The notes under the pieces: generated by a model
Told to the model about the DNA's origin: nothing
Seen by the model: the letters and a program-made list of their open reading frames with translations, nothing else
Databases searched by the model: none
Program-made: the position numbers and the translations under genes
NCBI GenBank assembly: GCA_024400835.1
Contig: JAKSMC010000032.1
Location: 1-39,839, forward strand
From: Bacteroidales bacterium
GTDB taxonomy: Bacteria; Bacteroidota; Bacteroidia; Bacteroidales; WCHB1-69
DNA length: 39,839 nt
Direction of reading: 5' to 3'
In this document: one piece after another, positions 1-8,243 of the stretch
How the letters are laid out: each line of letters begins with the position of its first letter
Position numbering within the stretch: the stretch's first letter is position 1

Positions 1-186
1 CTCTGATAATCAGCTGGTTCTCTTTTAGTTGCTTATATCGAACTCACGTTAATTAGATGAATTATCCTAATGAAATAAGATGATTTATAGAATCAGCAAG
101 GTCTTGGCGCTATAACGGAAAGCGCCCATTTTAGTAGAAGATGTAGCTTTTTACGACCATTTTGCTTATTCTTTCAAAAGAAGCCG

Positions 187-194
187 CAAATATA
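187..194 (-). promoter_or_regulatory. Candidate Bacteroidota -7 box (TATATTTG) reading off the left edge
   Basis: On the minus strand the bases read TATATTTG followed by CGGC, matching the Bacteroidota consensus TAnnTTTG and the same context (TTTGCGGC) as the box at 7586. No gene is seen between it and position 1, so its target would lie outside the window. This is a motif match only. Confidence 0.35.
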
Positions 195-275
195 AAAAAA
201 ACTTTGACTTCTTTGACATTGACTTTTTGGGAGACTCCATACCTCTCACTTCTGACTTCACACTTCTAACTTTGT

Positions 276-313
276 CTTGCGCCTGCGGCGGGGAGAGTAA
301 ATGCGGAGGAAAT
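276..313. repeat. 38-bp direct repeat, copy 1
   Basis: This segment begins CTTGCGCCTGCGGCGGGGAG and recurs exactly at 361-398, 85 bp away. It lies in non-coding DNA downstream of the large surface-protein gene. Function is unknown; it may be a local duplication of a dispersed intergenic element. Confidence 0.85.
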
Positions 314-360
314 ACGGAGGAAATTGAGAGGGAATTACACTCTTAATTTTGGAATTTTGC

Positions 361-398
361 CTTGCGCCTGCGGCGGGGAGAGTAAATGCGGAGGAAAT
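361..398. repeat. 38-bp direct repeat, copy 2
   Basis: Exact second copy of the segment at 276-313. It ends 32 bp before the terminator hairpin at 431-467. Confidence 0.85.
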
Positions 399-430
399 TG
401 TAATCTTCTCTACATCTCTTCTTTAAACAA

Positions 431-467
431 AAAAAGGTCCGCGCGAAAACCTCGCTCGGACCTTTTT
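431..467 (-). terminator. Rho-independent terminator of the large T9SS surface-protein gene
   Basis: The arms AAAAAGGTCCG and CGGACCTTTTT enclose a short loop, and the stem extends by three further pairs after one mismatch. A T-run follows on either strand, so the hairpin could work in both directions. It lies 54 bp past the stop codon of the 521-7417 gene. Confidence 0.85.
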
Positions 468-481
468 ATCGGTTTGTCATT

Positions 482-510
482 GTAGAGACGCGCCGATGGC
501 GCGTCTCTAC
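482..510. repeat. REP-like perfect palindrome (GTAGAGACGCGCC arms)
   Basis: Two 13-bp arms, GTAGAGACGCGCC and its exact reverse complement, flank a 3-bp centre. The element sits between the stop codon of the surface-protein gene and its terminator. A diverged relative lies at 26765-26792 and a half-site at about 10857-10870, so it is a dispersed repeat family. Confidence 0.8.
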
Positions 511-520
511 GGAAGGGGGA

Positions 521-3500
521 TTATCTCTTCACGACGCGTTTTGTTACAACGCCGTTTTCGGTAGATATTCTCAGGAAATATACGCCTGCTGCGTAACCAC
601 TCATGTCAACAGTGCTGTTGTCCATCATGGCGTCTGTCTTGAGCAGCTTGCCGTATACATCATATACGTCCACACCGGAAACCTGGAACTTGGAGCTGGA
701 TACTTGTACCATGCCAGTCGTCGGGTTCGGGAAGACATTGACAGCAGCTGCATCGTAGTCTTCGATACCGTCAGGTTGTGTGGTCACATTGATGGTGTTG
801 GAAGGTTCGGATGTTGCGCCGTCTGCACAGTTGGCAACCACTTGGATGGTGTACTCTGTCTCTGGTTCGAGACCTGTGATGGTGTAGTTCGTAGCATTGG
901 CTGTTTCCGTAATCCAAGATGTTGCGCCATTCACGCGGTAGTAAACAGTCCAGCTTGTTGCTGTGCCGTTTTCTGTCCATGTAATGGTGATGGTGTGTGC
1001 CTCGGTACCTGTAGATGCGAGGTTGCTCGGATCAACGCAAGGATCGCCGGATTCTTGAGCCGTAGTGAATGAAACAGCTGCCGTCCAGTCGGAAGTTGTG
1101 GTAGCGTCGCAAGCAGCCTGTACGCGAACTTGGTATTGAGTGTTCGGAGCAAGACCTGCGAAGGTGTAGGTTGCAGCGGTAACAGGGATTGCGCTGCTCC
1201 AGTCAGCTGCGGATGCAGCCTTGTATTGGAGGTTCCAAGCGGTTTCAGTGCCACCAGCCGTCCAAGTTGCAGTTGCACCTGTAGTAGTGATGTTGGAAAC
1301 TGCCAAGTTCGTAGGAACGTCGCAAGTGGTGACAGGAGGAGTAGAGCCATTGGCATCCATAATGATAACATCATCAATATGGATACCGTAACCATAATTG
1401 GAAGTAGCGTGGAACTTGATTTGGTAAGTAGCGCTCGGGTTAGGCAGTGCCAAAGAGTCGAACGTCCAAGTACTTGCACCGGAAGTGTGGCTTGTCAACT
1501 GAGACCAAGCATCTGTAACAGAATTTCTGTAATAAACGGTCAGTTCGTCAATATCACCAGCCCAAGACTCGTTCGTGTACCAGAAAGTGAGCACAGGGTT
1601 GGTAAGGCTCGTGAGATCAAAGGTCGGCATTTGCAAGTCTGCTTGATCGCCTTCATCATCTTGGTAGAAAACAGCTGCGTTACTGCCGGAATGAGCAGAA
1701 TTGACAGAACCTTCATCGGGAGTTGATACTTCCCATTCGGTATCACCAGTTACGTTAGCATTGTTCCAACAATCAGGAAGGTTTGTGGAAGCATCGAAGT
1801 TTTCAGTGTACGGGAATGTGGCAATCACGTCACAATCTGTTGTTGCAGTAGCAACACTACTCCATTCGCTGACATCGCCGCCGCCGCAATCAGCTTGTAC
1901 GTAGAAGTCGTATGCTGTAGTAATTGTCAAACCTGTTACAGTATATGGGTTGGTAGTTGCGATTTCTGTCATACCTTGACCAGGAGTGAAGCCGGTAGGA
2001 CCGTATTCGATATTCCAAGTGGTAGCCGTACCCATTTCCGTCCAAGAAAGAATAGCATCGGTAGTTGTAGTACCAACAACTTGGAAGTTGAGCGGTTTTC
2101 TACACGTAGGAGCCGGTGTACAAGTGACATTCAATACAAAACCCTCAAAATTGGTAGAACCATCAGAATGGAAATAAATGGTCAGAGGACCTGTTGTGGA
2201 TACAAAAGGTCCGAATGTAACAGGGGAACTGCCAGATTGAGAGGAATGATACAATTCAGTAGTGCCATCGCCATCGTAGATGATGAGGTAATCCCAGGAA
2301 GCACTTTCTGCCGTCAACGTACCAGAAATAGAAACCAAATCGGCAGAAGTTTCTGGGTTCACAGTAAGGCGAGCATCGCAGTTGTTGGCGTAGTTGCCGT
2401 TAGCACCACCGTTGTCATAAATCGTACCACCACACATCGTAATGGTTGCATTACCAGTAACAGGCATATTGTAGGTGCCAGGAGTAATGCTTATAGGACC
2501 AGCCCATTCGCTTGTTTCGCCGCCACAATCAGATTGAACGTAGAAATCGTATGTTGTGCCTGCTGTCAAGTTGTTGACAACAAGGACTGTGTCGGATGCA
2601 TATTCTATATTTACAGCATTATCCGGATCAAATCCAGGAGCACCATAAGCCACATTCCAAGAAGTAGCCGTACCCATTTCGGTCCAGGTCACGGTTGCTG
2701 AAGTATTTGTACTGCCAACAGCAGTGAAGTAAGCTGGTTTACGACAAGAACCTACAGAAACACAGTTGACGTTGATAACGAAACCAGCGTAAACAACAGA
2801 ATAATCAGAGTGGAATTTCAAAGTTATAGGACCAACTTCAGAAGTGAAAGGACCAACGTTAACAGTACCAGAATTTGCGGTGATTTTTTGCAGCAAATTG
2901 GCGTCATCAACTGTCGTACCTTGATATACGGACAAATAGTCAGCAGTTCCTTCACCAGAGAAAGTACCGGAAATAGTAATCAAAGAATCAGGATCAGAAG
3001 GATAGATGGTTAAAGTATAGTCACAGTCGTTGGAATAGTTGCCAGAAATGCCACCATCATCAACAACGGTAAAACCGCAACCTGTAACGGAGCTGGAGCC
3101 CGTAATACCCATAGCGACCATATATGGAGAACCTTGAACAGGGAACGAGCTCCAAGGGCTCACATCGCCATTACCGCAATCTCTACGAACATAGAAATCA
3201 TAAATAACACCTGCTGTCAAACCATCAATAGCACAAGAAGTAGTTGTCAAACCGTAAACTGTACTAGCATCTGTTGAAGTAAGCGGGTCAAAACCAGTAG
3301 GACCATAAATAACATCCCATAAGTCGCCTGCATCATCTGTCCAACTAAGGAGAACAGTATCAGAGGCTGTAGATTGAGCTGAAAGATTTGTAGGTTTCGG
3401 ACAAGACGGGATTTCTTCTATAGTGATATCATCAACATACACAGTAGTGTAAGAAGTACCAGGCATATATTTTAATGCTACGTATGAACCATTTCCAGTA

Positions 3501-6500
3501 TATGAGCTCAAAGAGACTTCTTCGAAAACCCAAGCACCGGCAGTACTATTCGTCACAGTATCAATACCAACAAAAGTGGAAAGATCGGTAGGATCTGTCA
3601 TAACGCCAACCACCATTGCACTGCTTGCGCTGCTGACCTTCATATTAAAGGATACTAACAAGGTGTTCAAACTGACTGTGTTGTCAATTTGAGGTGTGGC
3701 AATCAAATTGTAGTTGCCAGTTGAGCCGTAGAAATAAAGTCCTTTGGTTCCATTTGCAGCATACGTGTTAACGTACGGATAATTGGATGAGGAAGAATAG
3801 TCGTTGCTTCTTGTCCAACAATAAATTGGAGCAGTAGAACCTGTAGCATAGTTTTCAAAACCTTCACAGAACGGGATAGTAATCTCACCGCAAGCGGTTC
3901 TTGCATCCAACGTTTTTGGTTCGCTTTGGTCTCCATTGTCACAATTAGATCTTACATAAATAGTATAAACCGTATTAGCATTCAAGTTGGAGATTACAGC
4001 GAAGGTGTCGTATGCGGATATCCATTGAACAGTGTCAAAATCAAGTGTGGTACCTTGAGGAGCGACAGTGTATTCCCAAGCGCTTTCGTCACCAGCAGGA
4101 ACCCAGCTGAACTCAATTGAAGATGAAGTAGCATTGGTAAGGTTGACAACTTGAGGTTTCGGACAAGTAGGTCTTTCACCAACGTGAACATTGGTAATGT
4201 GCAAGTCGTTGTCACCACCTTCAACGGTAGATTCGACATAGAAAGCAATCATAATGGTCTGACCAGCGTATTGAGCCAAAGAAACGCTCACATCTTCACC
4301 TTGGTTGCTGATGCTGCTATATGCTCTGGCAGAACCTTGGTCGGACCAAACGGTAGCATTGGACTGGCTCCAAGTCTGGCCATTATCGGTAGAGACGACA
4401 ACCATAAATTTGTCATCCTGCTGTGCAGTTGTACTTTCAATCGGATCTTCATTGTTATAATCGGTCAAGGCAAGTTCAAAGGACAATTCAGGATCAACCA
4501 TATTTGTCAAATCAATAGCCGGAGTCACAAGCCAGTAGTTACAACTAGAGCCATAGACATTGACTTTCGGGTGACCGACAGGGAATACATTTGTGTTAGT
4601 GAAATACCAACCACTTGTGGTAGAAGTCAAAGCACCACCTGCAAATACAGAAGAAGCCAAACCAGAGTAAAGGTTCCAGCAATCAGAAGGATTATTATCC
4701 CAACCTGTGAAGGTTTCAGTGAATGGAGGAATGAGGGCAGCACATTCTGTTCTGAAATTCATAACAGCCGGAGTACTCATTTCTGAACCACAATCAGAGT
4801 AAAGACGGATTTCATAGTCAGCATCCGGCAAGAGGTTGGAAATAGTATAAGGAGAAGAAACAGAACCTTCATCTGTCCAAGCGGTATCATTAACAGTCTT
4901 GTACTGCAAGTTCCAAGCGCTTTCCTGATAACCGGGAGACCAAGTAATGGTAGCTTCATTGGACGTATAGGCTAAATTTGTAACGACTGGCGTTACACAA
5001 GTAGAAGTTTCATCGCATTCGCCACCGAACTTGATGTTGGCTCTAACTGAATTTGTATTCGGAGTATTTGATGGAGACATCGGATTAACGTTGGTTTCAT
5101 CGCTATAGTAATAAGCTGAAGAACCATTGGAATTTGTATGTCCATTGAAATAGTTGGTACAGCTGTAAGAGCCCGTATTGTCATCAATGATGACAGCCAG
5201 GTTGTCAGTTCCATTATAGGCAAAGGTAGTATCAAAGTTGATGGTATTCCAACCTGTAGTGAAGGTATAGTTGCCAGAATACACTTGTTCAGCGCCCGTC
5301 ATTGTCAACCAGCCATTAGCAGAGATTTGAGTCGTATGCATCAAATAAATGGTGAGGTTACGGGTCGGGGAAGAAGCAAGATCATTGCAATCAAAGGACA
5401 CGGAATGCAATGTATTGGCTCCGCCTATTTCTGCTGCCGTAAAAATCTGTTCAGAAGTACTGTATTTATAGCAGCTATTAGACGGATAATAAGATGTACT
5501 TTCCGTGCCGTTGCCAATAACCACATCGCCACCAACCAAGCAACCGGTAGTAAATGTACCGGAAACTGGTGCCGGGGTAATGGTTGCGGAGTTACATTCG
5601 GAAGTGATGGTGAATTCGTAGTCCGTTTGAGGGCTCAAACCTGTCAGGATAACAGTTGTAGCACTGTCAACAAACACTTGGTCTGTGCTGCCGCTGCCTG
5701 CTTCGCCATATTCTACCGTATAGCTGGTAACACCGTAAGGAGCAGCTGTCCAAGAAATAACGGCAGAAGTACCGGTGATACTTGTAACTTGCGGATTAGA
5801 AGGATTGGAGCAGTCAGGTGTGGTTGTGAAAACAACAGATGCCGACCAGTTACCACTACCTGTTGCACATTCAGCTCTTACATAAACTTCGTATGTTGTT
5901 GAAGGCATAAGATCTGTAACTGTATAAGGATGTGCTGTCACATATTCGGCTGTAGCCAAATCCGGATCACCTCCTTGTTCAACTACGGCTACCGACCATG
6001 CGGTTTCATCGCCAAACGGTGTCCAATCGATAGAAGCTGTGTTTTGTGTCACATTAGAAATATTGACAGAAATAGGAGGCATACAGTCGGTGACTTCGGA
6101 AATCACAATGTTGTCAATTAAAATATAATATTGTTGAGAACCAGGACAATAATTGATAGCGATGTATTTGGCGTCAGCAGGTATTGAATCGTTCACATAA
6201 GTAGTCCAAATCTCAGAAGTAGTACCATAAGCGGAAACAACCGGACCCCAGGTGAAGTCATCGATATCGTTTGTAGTAGTGGAATAACCAACTTTGAAAC
6301 TTTCTAAATAATAGGAATATGGAAAATAATCGAAAGTGATCATCTTGTTTACCGTATTGGGCAATTCAGGTGTGATGAGGTATTGGTTGTAATCTCCTGA
6401 CGTTGCTGTAGCATCTGATCTGAAAAGAAAACACTGGGAACCTGCACTTGCATATTCATTGTTAATGCCCATTCCGTTTTCCGTACTCATAGAAACAGCA

Positions 6501-7417
6501 CTCCAACATTGCAAAGTTGATGCATCTTCAAAACTTTGAGCCAAAGGCAATGTGGTGTTCGAACAATCCAAACCTGAACCGTTCAATGTTACCGTTACAC
6601 TGGCGGCTCCTGTGGATGACAAGTTAATAGAACCTGTTTCTTCTCCAGACATAGAAGGAATATATTGGATATACAAAGTACCGCCAGTTTGAGGAATTGT
6701 GGTAGTAGTGTTAAAAGTAAGGCCGTCTGTGGATAAAGCAAATGGGCTCGTAGTGGTAGCCGTAATATCTGAAGAAAGTAAATAACCAGTCACATTAACT
6801 GTTCTAACAGAAGTATCTCCTAAAATCACGTTGCCAAAGTCAACGGTCAAAGGAGCAACATCAATAGTAGGAGAAGTGGGCATTGCAAAAACCGTAATAT
6901 CATCAAGGTTGAGACGGAACATATCCGTAACATTGTAGTGGCGGAAAGCAATATAAACGGTTTGGCCTGTGTAATCACTCAAGTCAAAAGTTTTCTGCTC
7001 CCAAACACCTGATGAAACAGTTGTAATCAAAGGAGTTGTAGCTGTAAAGTCAGCAACCGTATTGCCGGTAGCAACATAAACGCTGTAGTTTTCAGCTGCC
7101 CAAGATGGATCCTGACCGGCAACCCAAAATGATAATGTTGCATCAGCCGTAAGATTGATTGCTGGGGTAATCAACCAGTTGTCTGGAGTCAAAGGAACTG
7201 AAGCATAGGATGCAGAGGTTATTAAACCGCTTCCTGTGTGAGCATAATCTGGATAATTGGATATGGGATACCAATTGCTTCCGTCACCGTCACTGTCGAT
7301 GATCGTCCAACCGGCAGGGAGATTCCCGGATTCAAAACCCTCACTCAGGAAAGTCTGTGCCTTCGCGCAGAAAATGAATGCCATTAAGGCAAACAATAGT
7401 GTTAGAATTTTTTTCAT
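521..7417 (-). CDS. Giant multidomain T9SS surface protein (cleaved-adhesin, FN3 and CUB domains)
   Basis: This 2,298-residue protein is predicted to be exported by Sec, cross the outer membrane by type IX secretion and be displayed or released. Residues 1-20 form a signal peptide (MKKILTLLFALMAFIFCAKA). A cleaved-adhesin/choice-of-anchor-J-like domain follows (motif DNWLITPAINL), then a BACON/choice-of-anchor-D-like segment (IDVAPLTVDFGNV). I then count about nine fibronectin type III repeats, each opening with Cys-x-x-Pro, interleaved with more anchor-J-like modules and two CUB-like modules (CGGTIYDNGG; CGFTVVDDGG). The last 75 or so residues are a T9SS type A sorting domain (VFPNPTTG … VVTKRVVKR). 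The many paired cysteines fit an extracellular, disulfide-bonded protein. No catalytic domain is seen, so adhesion or matrix binding is the likely role; the ligand is unknown. It has its own promoter and terminator. Confidence 0.9.
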   Translation of the reverse strand: MKKILTLLFALMAFIFCAKAQTFLSEGFESGNLPAGWTIIDSDGDGSNWYPISNYPDYAHTGSGLITSASYASVPLTPDNWLITPAINLTADATLSFWVAGQDPSWAAENYSVYVATGNTVADFTATTPLITTVSSGVWEQKTFDLSDYTGQTVYIAFRHYNVTDMFRLNLDDITVFAMPTSPTIDVAPLTVDFGNVILGDTSVRTVNVTGYLLSSDITATTTSPFALSTDGLTFNTTTTIPQTGGTLYIQYIPSMSGEETGSINLSSTGAASVTVTLNGSGLDCSNTTLPLAQSFEDASTLQCWSAVSMSTENGMGINNEYASAGSQCFLFRSDATATSGDYNQYLITPELPNTVNKMITFDYFPYSYYLESFKVGYSTTTNDIDDFTWGPVVSAYGTTSEIWTTYVNDSIPADAKYIAINYCPGSQQYYILIDNIVISEVTDCMPPISVNISNVTQNTASIDWTPFGDETAWSVAVVEQGGDPDLATAEYVTAHPYTVTDLMPSTTYEVYVRAECATGSGNWSASVVFTTTPDCSNPSNPQVTSITGTSAVISWTAAPYGVTSYTVEYGEAGSGSTDQVFVDSATTVILTGLSPQTDYEFTITSECNSATITPAPVSGTFTTGCLVGGDVVIGNGTESTSYYPSNSCYKYSTSEQIFTAAEIGGANTLHSVSFDCNDLASSPTRNLTIYLMHTTQISANGWLTMTGAEQVYSGNYTFTTGWNTINFDTTFAYNGTDNLAVIIDDNTGSYSCTNYFNGHTNSNGSSAYYYSDETNVNPMSPSNTPNTNSVRANIKFGGECDETSTCVTPVVTNLAYTSNEATITWSPGYQESAWNLQYKTVNDTAWTDEGSVSSPYTISNLLPDADYEIRLYSDCGSEMSTPAVMNFRTECAALIPPFTETFTGWDNNPSDCWNLYSGLASSVFAGGALTSTTSGWYFTNTNVFPVGHPKVNVYGSSCNYWLVTPAIDLTNMVDPELSFELALTDYNNEDPIESTTAQQDDKFMVVVSTDNGQTWSQSNATVWSDQGSARAYSSISNQGEDVSVSLAQYAGQTIMIAFYVESTVEGGDNDLHITNVHVGERPTCPKPQVVNLTNATSSSIEFSWVPAGDESAWEYTVAPQGTTLDFDTVQWISAYDTFAVISNLNANTVYTIYVRSNCDNGDQSEPKTLDARTACGEITIPFCEGFENYATGSTAPIYCWTRSNDYSSSSNYPYVNTYAANGTKGLYFYGSTGNYNLIATPQIDNTVSLNTLLVSFNMKVSSASSAMVVGVMTDPTDLSTFVGIDTVTNSTAGAWVFEEVSLSSYTGNGSYVALKYMPGTSYTTVYVDDITIEEIPSCPKPTNLSAQSTASDTVLLSWTDDAGDLWDVIYGPTGFDPLTSTDASTVYGLTTTSCAIDGLTAGVIYDFYVRRDCGNGDVSPWSSFPVQGSPYMVAMGITGSSSVTGCGFTVVDDGGISGNYSNDCDYTLTIYPSDPDSLITISGTFSGEGTADYLSVYQGTTVDDANLLQKITANSGTVNVGPFTSEVGPITLKFHSDYSVVYAGFVINVNCVSVGSCRKPAYFTAVGSTNTSATVTWTEMGTATSWNVAYGAPGFDPDNAVNIEYASDTVLVVNNLTAGTTYDFYVQSDCGGETSEWAGPISITPGTYNMPVTGNATITMCGGTIYDNGGANGNYANNCDARLTVNPETSADLVSISGTLTAESASWDYLIIYDGDGTTELYHSSQSGSSPVTFGPFVSTTGPLTIYFHSDGSTNFEGFVLNVTCTPAPTCRKPLNFQVVGTTTTDAILSWTEMGTATTWNIEYGPTGFTPGQGMTEIATTNPYTVTGLTITTAYDFYVQADCGGGDVSEWSSVATATTDCDVIATFPYTENFDASTNLPDCWNNANVTGDTEWEVSTPDEGSVNSAHSGSNAAVFYQDDEGDQADLQMPTFDLTSLTNPVLTFWYTNESWAGDIDELTVYYRNSVTDAWSQLTSHTSGASTWTFDSLALPNPSATYQIKFHATSNYGYGIHIDDVIIMDANGSTPPVTTCDVPTNLAVSNITTTGATATWTAGGTETAWNLQYKAASAADWSSAIPVTAATYTFAGLAPNTQYQVRVQAACDATTTSDWTAAVSFTTAQESGDPCVDPSNLASTGTEAHTITITWTENGTATSWTVYYRVNGATSWITETANATNYTITGLEPETEYTIQVVANCADGATSEPSNTINVTTQPDGIEDYDAAAVNVFPNPTTGMVQVSSSKFQVSGVDVYDVYGKLLKTDAMMDNSTVDMSGYAAGVYFLRISTENGVVTKRVVKR

Positions 7418-7585
7418 ACGAAAAGAATTTGGTTAATAATTATGTTAATTGTGTTTAAGCTTTATTTCTTGATAAAGTATTTACAAATAAATATATACGT
7501 ATGAATGAGTTTTCGTTTGCCTTATATTCTCACTATTCCTCGGCAACATTTTGCAGTGTTTAGTTTGTTTAGAAAAAAAGAGCCG

Positions 7586-7593
7586 CAAAGATA
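7586..7593 (-). promoter_or_regulatory. -7 box (TATCTTTG) for the giant T9SS surface-protein gene
   Basis: The minus strand reads TATCTTTG, a full TAnnTTTG match. It lies about 170 bp before the ATG at 7417, which implies a long 5' untranslated leader. No clear -33 TTTG is seen. Confidence 0.5.
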
Positions 7594-7617
7594 AAAAAAA
7601 AATATACCTACATATAA

Positions 7618-8243
7618 TTTTAAGTATTGATTGTTAATTTTTGGGAACTATATACCTGTTGTCCCGAGCTCTTGAAATAAAAAGGAAGATAGATACGTGT
7701 TGGCAGTAAAACAGATCTAACATAATCACCTTGTCATTCCCCACACACATATAGCGCAAAAGCAAATTTTGCGCCACCATAAATTCCCCTTCTCGCAGAA
7801 GGGGTGCCCGTAGGGCGGGGTAGTGGTATCGAAAGTTTGCGGAGCATCCTTATATGTTGATTTTAAACAAGGTACGGCTGCGCCGTGATGTTTATGTCAC
7901 TACCCCGGCTTTCAGCCACCCCTTCTAATAGAAGGGGAATGAGTGCCTCCGTTCGGGCAGGCCCGACGGTGAGATGAACGTCTTGATAAGGATTCTGAAG
8001 AGATCATAACTTTTGAATACGTGCCAATTTTTGCCAGCATGATATTTACCATTCAAATCATATCTTGCCACTTAGGTCAACATGTATATAGTTGCCTAAT
8101 TTTTTCGTGCATTTGCAATGGGGAAGACAACAGCAGTTGAAATCCTACGGATTTCTTAGGCATCAACGTTCACTACAAGACCCTATTATTAAAACAGAGG
8201 CCCGTGTGAAATAAATTTATTTGAACTTTCCAACATAGCCATC
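7618..8243. other. Intergenic region between priA and the T9SS surface-protein gene
   Basis: No gene can be supported here. It contains the nested inverted-repeat element at 7783-7940 and, at 8156-8182, a short echo of the last codons and stop of priA. The remainder is AT-rich spacer without visible features. Confidence 0.6.
7783..7940. repeat. MITE-like element: two inverted copies of a 43-bp hairpin-forming repeat
   Basis: Copy 7783-7826 starts ATTCCCCTTCT and ends GGGGTAGTG. Copy 7898-7940 is its inverted counterpart (CACTACCCC … AGAAGGGGAAT). They flank about 71 bp with no gene. Each copy can itself fold (CCCCTTCT/AGAAGGGG). A third copy lies at 10897-10939. This is a non-autonomous, REP/MITE-like dispersed repeat; no transposase is visible nearby. 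Confidence 0.75.

Larger units (their letters stand above)
1..430. other. Left-edge non-coding stretch
   Basis: No convincing gene is visible on either strand. The stretch holds AT-rich spacer, a possible minus-strand promoter near 187, and two copies of a 38-bp direct repeat (276-313 and 361-398). Any gene served by the promoter would lie beyond the left edge. Confidence 0.6.

Noticed and set aside
276..398. Possible CRISPR-like repeat pair near the left edge
   Set aside because: Only two 38-bp copies with one 47-bp spacer, no further units and no cas genes; better read as a simple local duplication.
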